64,000 bases of DNA, taken from contig NZ_BMES01000001.1 in assembly GCF_014636935.1 (NCBI RefSeq), positions 1,245,782-1,309,781 of the forward strand. The letters run 5' to 3'. The stretch comes from Alsobacter metallidurans. Its GTDB lineage: Bacteria > Pseudomonadota > Alphaproteobacteria > Rhizobiales > Beijerinckiaceae. Both the position numbers and the translations under genes were made by a program. Under the pieces are notes generated by a model. That model saw nothing but the letters and a program-made list of their open reading frames with translations, was not told where the DNA came from and did no database searches. Shown piece by piece: positions 1-7,628 of the stretch (position 1 is its first letter; each line of letters opens with the position of its first letter).

Positions 1-1505
1 CGCCGGCGCGACGTGAAGCTCAGGATGGAATGGCTGTCTCCGCACGCCGCGAGCCCGTGCGCAAGCACCAGCGCGGCCTGCTTTTCCACGTCCAGTACGC
101 GGCGCTCGTTCACCCAGGCGTCCGTGGAGAGCGACACGTCCACCAGCAGCGTCACCGCGATGTCGTGCGCCTGCGCGCGGCTCTGCAGGTGGACGCGGTC
201 ATTGCCCGCATTCCCGGCCGCAATGTCGCAGCGGGCCCGCACCAGGGCGTCAAGGTCGAGCTCCGCCCCGTCCTGCTGACCGCGCAGGATCTCGCGCCGC
301 GGCCGCAGCGCCTCGAACTGGCGCCGCACGCGCCGGATCAGCCGCAGCCCGTCTTGGTCCGGCTCCCAGGTCTCGCCCTCCTCGGAGGCCGGCGCCGCGA
401 GCACGCGGCAATGGCTGGGCAGATAGGCGCGTTTGCGCCAGTCCCACTCCGGATAGGTCAGCTCGGCCGTCAGCGGCGTGGCGTCAACGGCCTCGGGCGG
501 CAGGTCGAGGTCGAATTTGAGTTTGCTGGCCGGCTTGCCGGTGCGTTGCCCCACGGTGAGTTCCTCGAGGTCGTCGGCCGCCTTGTCGGCGTCCTCGTCC
601 TCGTCGTCGTCCGACGGGCGGTCGACGTTGATCATTTCCGCCATGGCGAGGATCTTTTCGAACCTGTTCAGGATCAGCGGGTCGCGCTCGCCGCGCTCCT
701 GCGCCGAGCCTTCGCGCACGGCGAAGCGCTTGCGCGTATCCTGCGGGACGGAGGAGGGCAGGGCCGCAACCTCCTCGGCCTCCCCGCGGGAGGCGGCCTC
801 GGTTCGCAGCCAGGCGTCGCCCCAGAGAGGGCACGGCAAGAAAGGCTGGTAGCCCGCAGGCGCGGCGGCAGGCAGGGGTGCGTCATGCACGACGGTGTCC
901 CACAGCGCTCCGGGCGGCGGTTCCCTCGCGCCCAGCGCGGCGAGGATGATGCCCTCCACCTCGCGCTCCAGCGGCGGCATGGGCCGCACCGGCCGGGCGG
1001 CCGCGACGGCCTGGCAAAGCTGCGCATGGTCGCGAACGAGGCCCGGAAACGCCGACAGTGTCGCGAGCGTGGTTCGCCGCGCACGGCGCAGGATGGCGAG
1101 GTCCCGCCGCAACGGATCGACGTCGGCGATAGTCTCCACCGGAACGATCGAGAACCAGGCCGCGAGCCAAAGATACAACGCCCGGTTCAGCGTCGCGTCG
1201 GGAAACAGCGCGATCCGCTCGGGCAGAAACAGCGTCGCGGGGTCGCGCCCGGGTTGTTCGAGCCGCTCCTCGCCAACCCCGATGCGCTGGCGCCATCCAA
1301 GCCGATGGGGCGACTTTCGCGCCGCCGTGCCGGCGAGCTGCACGCCGGGCTCGCCGCCCAGGCCGCGGAACATCACGGCGAGCGGTCCGCTCAGATCCGC
1401 CAGCGCGACCGCGTGAGCGGGATGGCGCGGATAGGTGGCGGCCCCTCCGACCAGGCGATGCCACGCCTTGCCGACGGTTTCTTCCAGTTCCAGGAACTCG
1501 AACAT
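1..1505 (-). CDS. norD: NorD, nitric oxide reductase activation protein (partial, C-terminus off the left edge)
   Basis: NorD is a von Willebrand factor A protein that works with the AAA+ protein NorQ to activate the NorCB nitric oxide reductase. The ATG is the complement of 1503-1505, 14 nt after the norQ stop, and about 501 codons are visible before the frame leaves the window. The N-terminus MFEFLELEETVGKAWHRL fits the family. An acidic linker lies near residues 295-310. The vWA domain begins near residue 450 with the MIDAS motif DVSLS. Its position as the last gene of norCBQD supports the name. The C-terminal part of the vWA domain is outside the window. Confidence 0.93.
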   Translation of the reverse strand, partial: MFEFLELEETVGKAWHRLVGGAATYPRHPAHAVALADLSGPLAVMFRGLGGEPGVQLAGTAARKSPHRLGWRQRIGVGEERLEQPGRDPATLFLPERIALFPDATLNRALYLWLAAWFSIVPVETIADVDPLRRDLAILRRARRTTLATLSAFPGLVRDHAQLCQAVAAARPVRPMPPLEREVEGIILAALGAREPPPGALWDTVVHDAPLPAAAPAGYQPFLPCPLWGDAWLRTEAASRGEAEEVAALPSSVPQDTRKRFAVREGSAQERGERDPLILNRFEKILAMAEMINVDRPSDDDEDEDADKAADDLEELTVGQRTGKPASKLKFDLDLPPEAVDATPLTAELTYPEWDWRKRAYLPSHCRVLAAPASEEGETWEPDQDGLRLIRRVRRQFEALRPRREILRGQQDGAELDLDALVRARCDIAAGNAGNDRVHLQSRAQAHDIAVTLLVDVSLSTDAWVNERRVLDVEKQAALVLAHGLAACGDSHSILSFTSRR

Positions 1506-1519
1506 CGGGGGATCTCCGT

Positions 1520-2326
1520 TCAGCCCGCGACGGCGCGCGCAACCTCGACGAGGGCCGCCTTGACGTCCGGCTCGTCCGTGAGGGGCTCGATCATGGTGGC
1601 CAGGATGGCCTCGCGCGCTTCCATGCCGGCCGCGATCAGGGTGGCGCAGTACACGACGAGGCGCGTCGACACGCCCTCTTCGAGATCGTGTCCCTTCAGC
1701 GCCCGAAGCCGCGTCGCGAGCTGGATCAGGGGCCGCACCGCGCCTTCCGGAAGGCCGCTTTCGGCCGCCACCACGGCCAGCTCCTGCTCGGGCGGCAGGA
1801 AGTCGAACGTGATTGCGACGAAGCGCTGGCGCGTCGATGGCTTCAACGCCTTGAGCAGGCTCTGGTAGCCGGGGTTGTAGGAGACCACGAGCATGAACGC
1901 GTCGGGCGCGGCCAGTTCCTCGCCGGTGCGCTCCAGCGGCAGCACGCGGCGATCGTCGGTGAGCGGATGCAGCACCACGGCCACGTCCTTGCGGGCTTCC
2001 ACCACCTCGTCGAGATAGCAGATCCCACCCTCCCGCACCGCGCGGGTGAGCGGCCCGTCCGCCCAAATGGTGTCGCCGCCCTTCAGCAGGTAACGGCCGG
2101 TGAGGTCTGCGGCCGTGAGGTCGTCGTGGCACGACACGGTGTGCAGCGGCAGGCCGAGCCGCGCCGCCATGTGGGCGACGAAGCGGGTTTTGCCGCAGCC
2201 GGTGGGGCCCTTCAGCAACAGCGGCAACCGGCGCGACCAGGCGTGTTCGAACAGCGCGACCTCGTTGCGGGCCGGCGCGTAGGCGGGAATGTCGGCGAGG
2301 GGCCGGGGGAAAGCGGCGATGTTCAT
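1520..2326 (-). CDS. norQ: NorQ, MoxR/CbbQ-type AAA+ ATPase for NO reductase activation
   Basis: The product (268 aa) is an AAA+ ATPase of the CbbQ/NirQ/NorQ group, thought to remodel NorCB together with NorD. Walker A is GPTGCGKT at residues 40-47. A Walker B-like segment reads ICYLDEVVEARKD near residue 100, followed by the sensor region VSYNPGYQ. The start chosen is MNIAAFPRP, because the frame upstream is GC-rich read-through lacking family character. It lies between norB and norD on the same strand. CbbQ of RuBisCO loci is very similar, but the nor context decides the assignment. Confidence 0.94.
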   Translation of the reverse strand: MNIAAFPRPLADIPAYAPARNEVALFEHAWSRRLPLLLKGPTGCGKTRFVAHMAARLGLPLHTVSCHDDLTAADLTGRYLLKGGDTIWADGPLTRAVREGGICYLDEVVEARKDVAVVLHPLTDDRRVLPLERTGEELAAPDAFMLVVSYNPGYQSLLKALKPSTRQRFVAITFDFLPPEQELAVVAAESGLPEGAVRPLIQLATRLRALKGHDLEEGVSTRLVVYCATLIAAGMEAREAILATMIEPLTDEPDVKAALVEVARAVAG

Positions 2327-2391
2327 CGGGAACCTCGTAGGTGCGTTCAGGAAAGGGGAGCCGGCCCGGCGCGCCGGACCGGCCGGGCGCG

Positions 2392-3783
2392 TCATTCGGC
2401 GGGCTGGAGCGCGCTGACGGGTTCAGCGCTGCGGGTGCGGCCAGGAACCAGCACCGACCACGCGAACATCAGCGCGGCCGCCACTACGGCGACGCCGCAG
2501 CCGAGGCGGATCCAGTAGTAGACCGCGAGCCCGTCCTGGACCTCCATGTAGGTCTGGCCGAGGATGCGCTGAAGGTAGACCTGAATGAACCCGGCCGCCG
2601 TCAGGGCCAGCGTCATCACCGCCATGCCGCCGCACATCAGCCAGAAGCTTGCGACGCTGAGCCGCTGGTTGTAGACGCCGCGTCCGTTGAGCGCCGGAAA
2701 CGCGTAGGCCATCATGGCGAGGTTCAGCATCACATAGGCGCCGAAGAAGGCGAGGTGCCCATGCGCGGCCGTGAGCTGCGTGCCGTGCGTGTAGTAGTTC
2801 ACGGGCGCGAGGGTGTGGAGGAAGCCCCAGATGCCGGCGCCGAAGAACGCCATGACGGAGCAACCGATCGACCACAGCAGCGCCGCCCGGTTGGGATGGT
2901 GCCGGCCGGCCTTGCGGGTCATCTGCACTGTGAACAGGATCATCGTGAAGAACGGCGCGATCTCGAGCGTCGAGAACAGCGAGCCGATCCACTGCCAATA
3001 ACCGGGCGCGCCGATCCAGTAGTAGTGGTGGCCGGTACCGAGAATGCCCGAGAACAGCGCCAGTCCGATGATCAGGTAGAGCCACTTTTCGACCACCTCG
3101 CGGTCGATGCCGTTGAGCTTGATCATCAAAAACGCCAGCACGGAAGCCATGATCAGCTCCCACACCCCCTCGACCCACAGATGCACGACATACCACCAGT
3201 ACATCTTGTCGAGCGCCAGGTTCGGCGGGTTGTAGAACGCGAACAGAAAGAAGATCGCGACGCCCCACAGGCCGAACAGCAGGATGTTGACCACCGTGGT
3301 CTTGCGGCCCTTGAGCGCCGTCATGGTGACGTTGAACAGGAACATCAGCGCCACGACGACGATCCCGACCTTGATCGGGAAGGGCTGCTCCAGAAACTCG
3401 CGGCCTTCGTGGAAGCGGAACAGGTAGCCCACCACCGCAATGGCGGCCGCGCCCAGGAAAAGCCAGAACTGCACCTTGGCGATCCTGGTGGAGTAGAGCT
3501 CCGTCTCGGTTTCCTCAGGCAGCAGGTAGTAGGTGCAGCCCATGAAGCCCATCAACAGCCAGACGATCAGCGCGTTGGTGTGGATCATCCGGACGATGTT
3601 GAAGGGCAGCAGCACCGACAGCGTGTTCGGCAGCACGTAGATGAGGCCGGCGACGAGGCCAAACGTCACCTGCGCGACAAAGAGGCCGAGCGCGCCATAG
3701 AAGTAGAGGAGGGCGACCCTCTGGGTTTCGTATCTGGGTCCGAGCCCCCCGGGGGCGGACAGCACGGCGGATTGCGTTGGCAT
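2392..3783 (-). CDS. norB: NorB, nitric oxide reductase large subunit
   Basis: This is the heme b / heme b3-nonheme iron catalytic subunit of cytochrome c-dependent NO reductase (2 NO to N2O) in the inner membrane. At 463 aa with about 12 hydrophobic segments it has the normal length for cNorB. Visible ligand motifs include VVHLWVEGVWE (His and the characteristic glutamates), the GTGHHYYWIG histidine pair, and HGHLAFFGAYVMLNLAM near the C-terminal half. It follows norC by about 50 nt in the same transcriptional direction. Quinol-type NorZ is unlikely because there is no N-terminal extension and norC is adjacent. Confidence 0.97.
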   Translation of the reverse strand: MPTQSAVLSAPGGLGPRYETQRVALLYFYGALGLFVAQVTFGLVAGLIYVLPNTLSVLLPFNIVRMIHTNALIVWLLMGFMGCTYYLLPEETETELYSTRIAKVQFWLFLGAAAIAVVGYLFRFHEGREFLEQPFPIKVGIVVVALMFLFNVTMTALKGRKTTVVNILLFGLWGVAIFFLFAFYNPPNLALDKMYWWYVVHLWVEGVWELIMASVLAFLMIKLNGIDREVVEKWLYLIIGLALFSGILGTGHHYYWIGAPGYWQWIGSLFSTLEIAPFFTMILFTVQMTRKAGRHHPNRAALLWSIGCSVMAFFGAGIWGFLHTLAPVNYYTHGTQLTAAHGHLAFFGAYVMLNLAMMAYAFPALNGRGVYNQRLSVASFWLMCGGMAVMTLALTAAGFIQVYLQRILGQTYMEVQDGLAVYYWIRLGCGVAVVAAALMFAWSVLVPGRTRSAEPVSALQPAE

Positions 3784-3832
3784 GGCGAAGTCTCGTCTTG
3801 GGAAAGGGCGGGGTGAGGAGCGGCGGCGCGGA

Positions 3833-4285
3833 TCAGCCCGAGGTGTTCGGCGGCCAGTTCTGCGTGTTGATGCGGCTCGTCCACTCGAGGAAGTCGGCGA
3901 GGTCGTTCAACTCCTGATCGGTCAGGTTGAATTGCGGCATCTGCCGCCGGCCCGGCGTTCCGGATGGCTGGGACTGCATCCAGGCCTTCACCATCTCGCG
4001 GGCGCCGGCCGGGTCCTTGTCGCCGCCCCAGCGGTTCCAGACATTGCCGACCTCGGGCGCGAAGTAGGCTCCTTCGCCCAGGATGGTGTGGCAGTTGATG
4101 CAGGAGTTTTTTTCCCAGACATGCTTGCCGCGCGCGACGCCGTCCGACAGCGTCTTGGCGTCCGTGGACTGGGTGGCGATGAAGTAGTGGCTGTGGGCCG
4201 TGAGGCCGACGAAGATCGCGAAGAAGAAGGCCGAGCCGCCATAGAAGACGTTTCGAGCCGCCGAGGTGGTGAGGCGTTCAGCCAT
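3833..4285 (-). CDS. norC: NorC, cytochrome c subunit of nitric oxide reductase
   Basis: NorC (150 aa) is the membrane-anchored cytochrome c that feeds electrons to NorB from the periplasmic side. An uncleaved membrane anchor covers about residues 12-30. The heme c motif is C62-I-N-C65-H66, followed by TILGEGAYFAP, typical of NorC. M116 in RRQMPQF is the likely axial ligand. The start MAERLTTSAARN was preferred over an upstream in-frame ATG, which would add a non-family extension running through the regulatory region. It is the first gene of norCBQD, with two TTG-N8-CAA boxes 78-129 nt upstream. Confidence 0.96.
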   Translation of the reverse strand: MAERLTTSAARNVFYGGSAFFFAIFVGLTAHSHYFIATQSTDAKTLSDGVARGKHVWEKNSCINCHTILGEGAYFAPEVGNVWNRWGGDKDPAGAREMVKAWMQSQPSGTPGRRQMPQFNLTDQELNDLADFLEWTSRINTQNWPPNTSG

Positions 4286-4362
4286 CAGGGGAGCCTTTCC
4301 GGAGGGTGGGCGCGGCCAGAGCCACGATGCGCCGCACCCTAGAGACCCGGTCAGGGGCTTCT

Positions 4363-4376
4363 TTGCGCCCCAACAA
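4363..4376. promoter_or_regulatory. Candidate NnrR/FNR-type operator (TTG-N8-CAA)
   Basis: TTGCGCCCCAACAA has the exact 14-bp half-site spacing of Crp/Fnr-family boxes. It lies 78-91 nt upstream of norC and about 93 nt upstream of the divergent small membrane gene. The inner bases are less symmetric than in the neighbouring box, so this may be the weaker site. Confidence 0.5.
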
Positions 4377-4400
4377 GCTCGCGGACGATCCTCCGGCAAG

Positions 4401-4414
4401 TTGTGCGGGCGCAA
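4401..4414. promoter_or_regulatory. Candidate NnrR operator in the norC divergent promoter region
   Basis: TTGTGCGGGCGCAA matches the TTGCG-N4-CGCAA style of NnrR boxes with one mismatch in the left arm. It lies 116-129 nt upstream of norC and 55 nt upstream of the divergent 51-aa membrane gene. The presence of nnrR a few hundred bases away makes NO-responsive control of both directions likely. Confidence 0.62.
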
Positions 4415-4468
4415 AGAGCGACGCCGCCCGCCAGCTCATGATGCCTGCGACCGAACCTGGAGAGGATC

Positions 4469-4624
4469 ATGACCGACGCACAGCTGGGCCTGGCCGTGAC
4501 CACGCCCATCATCATCGTTTTCGCGATCGCGCTCAGGCGCATGGGGGTGTTGCGGACAACCGGCGCGGCCACGGCGGTGCTCGCCTCAGTGGCGATCGCG
4601 GCGGCGCTTTACCTGACGCAGTGA
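4469..4624 (+). CDS. Small hydrophobic protein (51 aa) divergent from norC
   Basis: The product is a 51-aa membrane protein of unknown function. It starts with ATG after AGAGGA and ends in TGA at 4622-4624. Two hydrophobic stretches, TPIIIVFAIAL and AVLASVAIAAALYL, are joined by the short basic loop RRMGVLRTT, giving a two-helix hairpin. It lies directly opposite norC with NnrR-type boxes between them, and the DUF1858 gene follows 56 nt downstream. This suggests co-expression with NO metabolism. The call rests on start context, hydrophobic pattern and position; I do not recognise a named family. Confidence 0.6.
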   Translation: MTDAQLGLAVTTPIIIVFAIALRRMGVLRTTGAATAVLASVAIAAALYLTQ

Positions 4625-4680
4625 GCGGTCCGCGCCGGACCCGTCCGGGCCCGCGGCCCGACAACCCGAGGAGTCACTCC

Positions 4681-4905
4681 ATGCCGACGATCACACGCGA
4701 CCTGCTGGTCGACGACGTCATGCGTCGCTGGCCGGCCGCCATCCGGGTCTTCCTGGACTTCGGCTTCCTGTGTGTGGGCTGCCCGATCGGCTGCTTTCAC
4801 ACGATCGACGACGCCTGCCGCGAACACCACAGCGACCCGGAGGCCTTCATGGCCGCTTTGCTGAAAACGGCTCCGCAGGCGGCGGCCGAGGCCAATCCGG
4901 CGTAA
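4681..4905 (+). CDS. DUF1858 domain protein with four clustered cysteines (74 aa)
   Basis: The protein belongs to the short DUF1858 group (hybrid-cluster-protein-associated redox disulfide type), whose hallmark is a CxGC motif after a predicted helix. Here the segment FLCVGCPIGCFHTIDDAC gives C31-x2-C34-x3-C38-x7-C46, with H40, H49 and H50 nearby. That is two more cysteines than the basic motif and could hold a metal or Fe-S site (inference). GAGGAG lies about 9 nt before the ATG. It follows the small membrane gene in the NnrR-box-controlled direction and is convergent with nnrR. A role in NO or redox stress is likely but unproven. Confidence 0.82.
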   Translation: MPTITRDLLVDDVMRRWPAAIRVFLDFGFLCVGCPIGCFHTIDDACREHHSDPEAFMAALLKTAPQAAAEANPA

Positions 4906-4927
4906 CCTCGCACGCGCGTCCCCGGCC

Positions 4928-4981
4928 TCACACCACCCCGCCGGGCTTCGCCCGTCGACCCTCTCCGTCGAGGGGAGGGTT
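4928..4981. repeat. Half-unit of a palindromic GC-rich repeat covering the 3' end of nnrR
   Basis: This stretch closely resembles the right arm of the repeat inside nasA (43890-44044). Shared blocks include CACCCCGCCGG, CGTCGACCCTC and AGGGGAGGGT. It contains the nnrR stop codon and its last 17 or so codons. It is a single unit, whereas the nasA copy is a head-to-head pair. Confidence 0.7.
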
Positions 4982-5695
4982 GCGCTGTGCGGTTGCGGCC
5001 GCGACCCTGCCTTCAGCGAGGCCGAAGAGGCGGTGCGGATCGCGGACGACGATCCGCTGGCGGCCACCCTCGACGAGACCCTGCGCCTCCCAGGCGCTCA
5101 GGATGCGGCTAACCGAATGCAGAGTCGTGCCGGTCATCTGGGCGACGTCCTCGCGGGTGATCGGGAAGCTGATCTGGATGCCTTCCTCAACCTTGCGGCC
5201 GGACTGCTTCACCAGCCGCAGAAGCGTATGCGCGACTCGGCGCTCGACCTCCTCGGTGGACATCTCGACCACCCGCACATGCGCGTCGTCCAGCCGCGAG
5301 CCGACCGTCTGCAAGGCGCCGGCGGCGAGCGCCGGGCAGCGCGCCAGCAGCGGCGCCCAGCTTGCAGCCGGCCAGACCAGCGCGACGCTGTCCACCACCG
5401 CCGTCGCGGTCGCGGGGTAGTGCGGGCGGCCCATCTGCACCGCGATGCCGAACAGGTCGCCCGGAACCACATAGCGGATCACGACCTGCTGGCCGGCCGG
5501 CGTCAGCTTGGCCACCTGAAGGTTGCCGTGCAGGAGCACAAAGAAGTTTTCCGCCCCTGCGCCCTGCTCGAACACCACCGCTCCCTTTGGATAACGGACC
5601 GACTTGGCGTGCGAGAGCACGAAATCGATTTCGTCGGGGCCCAGCGCGGCGAAATTCGGCATGTCGGCGATCAGCGAACGGTCGAGGGCGCCCAT
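4928..5695 (-). CDS. nnrR: NnrR-type Crp/Fnr transcriptional regulator (NO-responsive)
   Basis: A Crp/Fnr-family activator (255 aa) with an N-terminal cyclic-nucleotide-like fold, no Fnr cysteine cluster, and a C-terminal winged helix. The recognition region TREDVAQMTGTTLHSVSRIL at residues 180-199 is very close to NnrR proteins, which activate nor and nir genes in response to NO. The ATG at 5693-5695 is preferred over an in-frame TTG two codons upstream, and GGAAGGA lies upstream. The last residues, NPPLDGEGRRAKPGGVV, are translated from a palindromic repeat and are not family sequence. Its place inside the nor locus supports the assignment; DNR-type regulators are the alternative. Confidence 0.88.
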   Translation of the reverse strand: MGALDRSLIADMPNFAALGPDEIDFVLSHAKSVRYPKGAVVFEQGAGAENFFVLLHGNLQVAKLTPAGQQVVIRYVVPGDLFGIAVQMGRPHYPATATAVVDSVALVWPAASWAPLLARCPALAAGALQTVGSRLDDAHVRVVEMSTEEVERRVAHTLLRLVKQSGRKVEEGIQISFPITREDVAQMTGTTLHSVSRILSAWEAQGLVEGGRQRIVVRDPHRLFGLAEGRVAAATAQRNPPLDGEGRRAKPGGVV

Positions 5696-5854
5696 CGGCA
5701 AAGTCCTTCCAACGGAGGGCGTGGTCGGCGCCTCGATCTGCGCAGGGCTCGACCCGGTTTTTCCAACGCGCTAAACCGCGTGCAACTCCCAGGTGCAAGG
5801 TAGTCCGCGCGTGAAGCACGGCGCTATCCGGTCGGATACGGACCGCATTCTTGT

Positions 5855-5868
5855 TTGCGGTTCGACAA
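5855..5868. promoter_or_regulatory. Candidate NnrR/FNR-type operator upstream of pseudoazurin
   Basis: TTGCGGTTCGACAA has the TTG-N8-CAA spacing and lies 72 nt before the pseudoazurin start, between that gene and divergent nnrR. It could control pseudoazurin and nnrS, nnrR itself, or both. Confidence 0.55.
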
Positions 5869-5939
5869 ATAGCCTGCGCCTGCGTCGTCCTATGAGGGTG
5901 TGAGCCTCTTCCGAGGCCCCCGCTCACAGGAGTTCAATC

Positions 5940-6392
5940 ATGCGCAATGCCGTTTTGCTCGCCGCCGTTTTGCTCGGCGCATTTGGGGCAGCAGCCTCGG
6001 CCGCCGAGGTGGAAGTCAAGATGCTGAACAAGGGCGCGGCCGGCGTCATGGTCTTTGAACCCGCCATCGTGCAGATCCAGCCCGGCGACACCGTGAAGTT
6101 CGTCGCGACCGACAAGGGCCATAACGCCGAGACAATCGACGGCATGCTGCCCGAAGGCGCAGCCGGCATCGCGGGCAAGATGGGCGAGGACGCGGTCGCG
6201 ACCTTCGACAAGCCTGGCGTCTACGGCCTGCGCTGCAAGCCGCATTACGGGATGGGCATGGTCGCGATGGTGGTGGTCGGTCAGCCAACCAACCTCGACC
6301 AGGCCAAGGCCGTGAGCCATCCCGGCAAGGCCAAGACCACCTTCGCGGCCCTGTTCGACAAGCTCGCCACAAGCAAGACGGCCGGCAACTGA
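5940..6392 (+). CDS. paz: Pseudoazurin, periplasmic type I blue copper protein
   Basis: Pseudoazurin carries electrons to copper nitrite reductase and related periplasmic enzymes. A signal peptide of about 21 residues ends at ASAAE. The type I copper ligands are visible: H61 in GHNAET, then C99 and H102 in RCKPHYGMGM, with M107 at the family spacing of C+8. Total length (150 aa) is normal. AGGAG lies just before the ATG. An NnrR-type box is 72 nt upstream and nnrS follows 52 nt downstream. No nirK is present in the window, so its redox partner must be encoded elsewhere. Confidence 0.94.
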   Translation: MRNAVLLAAVLLGAFGAAASAAEVEVKMLNKGAAGVMVFEPAIVQIQPGDTVKFVATDKGHNAETIDGMLPEGAAGIAGKMGEDAVATFDKPGVYGLRCKPHYGMGMVAMVVVGQPTNLDQAKAVSHPGKAKTTFAALFDKLATSKTAGN

Positions 6393-6444
6393 GGCCCGCC
6401 GCGGGAGCCGGAACGGGTCCGGCTCCCCTCCCGAGGATCGCGCC

Positions 6445-7626
6445 ATGTCCCCCATCCCCCGCCTGCGGCCCCATGTCGGGCCGGACCTGCTGTCCTACGG
6501 CTTCCGGCCGTTCTTTCTGTTCGGCTCGCTCTTTGCGGCCGCCGCCATCCTGGCCTGGCTGCCCGCTTATTTCGGCGAGATCACGATCCCGACCGCCTTC
6601 GCGCCGCGCGACTGGCACGCGCACGAGATGATTTACGGCTTCCTGCCGGCGGTGATCACCGGATTTCTCCTCACCGCCATCCCCAACTGGACCGGCCGCC
6701 TGCCGCTGCAGGGCCGCGCGCTGGCGATGCTCGTGCTGGTCTGGGCCGCCGGCCGCGTCGCAGTTTCGACCTCGGCCTGGACTTCGCCGGTGTTCGCGGC
6801 CGTGGTGGACCTGTTGTTTCTCGCGCTCGTCGCCGCCGCCGCGACCCGCGAGGTGGCGGCGGGCAGGAACTGGCGAAATCTGCGCGTCATCGTGATCGTC
6901 GCGCTGCTGTTCGCCGGCAATGTCGTGTTCCACGTCGAGGCGATCCGCGACGGCGCGGCCGACTACGGCCTGCGCGCCGGCCTGGCGGCCGCCATCCTGC
7001 TTATCACTCTGGTGGGTGGACGCGTCGTGCCGAGCTTCACCCGCAACTGGCTGGCGCGGCTTAATCCCGGCCGCCTGCCCGCGCCCTTCGGCCGCTTCGA
7101 CGCCGCCGCGATCGCGGCCTCTGCGGTGGCGCTCGCCGCCTGGGTCGCCGCCCCGAACGCTCATCTCACCGGCGGCGCCATGGCGATTGCGGGCGCGCTG
7201 CAGGCGGTCCGTCTCGCCCGGTGGGCCGGCGAGCGCACCTGGCGCGACCGCCTCGTGTTCGTGCTCCACGTCGCCTACGGCTTCGTGCCGCTGGGGTTCC
7301 TGCTCGCCGCGGCGGCCGCCTTCGGGCTGTTGCCCGCCTCGGCCGGGATCCACGCCTGGACGGTCGGGGCGGTCGGCCTGATGACGCTCGCGATCATGTC
7401 GCGCGCCAGCCTCGGCCACACCGGGCGCTCGCTGGTGGCGTCCCGGCCCGTGCAGGCCGTCTACGCGCTGCTGTTCACGGCCGCGCTGGGGCGCATCTGC
7501 GCGGCGACGCACCCGGCCGCCGCGATGGTCCTGCTCCACGCCGCCTGGCTGTGCTGGGTGGCGGCCTTCGGCGGCTTCGCGGTCGCGTACTGGAAGGTGT
7601 TCACAGGCCCGCGCCTGCGGGCCTGA
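6445..7626 (+). CDS. nnrS: NnrS family heme-copper membrane protein
   Basis: NnrS is a polytopic, heme- and copper-containing inner-membrane protein that protects against nitrosative stress and is controlled by NnrR in denitrifiers. The 393-aa product has about 12 hydrophobic segments and the family signatures LSYGFRPFFLFGSL at the N-terminus and RDWHAHEMIYGFLPAVITGF, then TRNWLARLNPGRLPAPFGRFD and SRASLGHTGR further on. It lies downstream of pseudoazurin and its stop is 2 nt from the convergent lacI-type gene. The function is a family inference; the location in a nor/nnrR locus is strong support. Confidence 0.94.
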   Translation: MSPIPRLRPHVGPDLLSYGFRPFFLFGSLFAAAAILAWLPAYFGEITIPTAFAPRDWHAHEMIYGFLPAVITGFLLTAIPNWTGRLPLQGRALAMLVLVWAAGRVAVSTSAWTSPVFAAVVDLLFLALVAAAATREVAAGRNWRNLRVIVIVALLFAGNVVFHVEAIRDGAADYGLRAGLAAAILLITLVGGRVVPSFTRNWLARLNPGRLPAPFGRFDAAAIAASAVALAAWVAAPNAHLTGGAMAIAGALQAVRLARWAGERTWRDRLVFVLHVAYGFVPLGFLLAAAAAFGLLPASAGIHAWTVGAVGLMTLAIMSRASLGHTGRSLVASRPVQAVYALLFTAALGRICAATHPAAAMVLLHAAWLCWVAAFGGFAVAYWKVFTGPRLRA

Positions 7627-7628
7627 CC

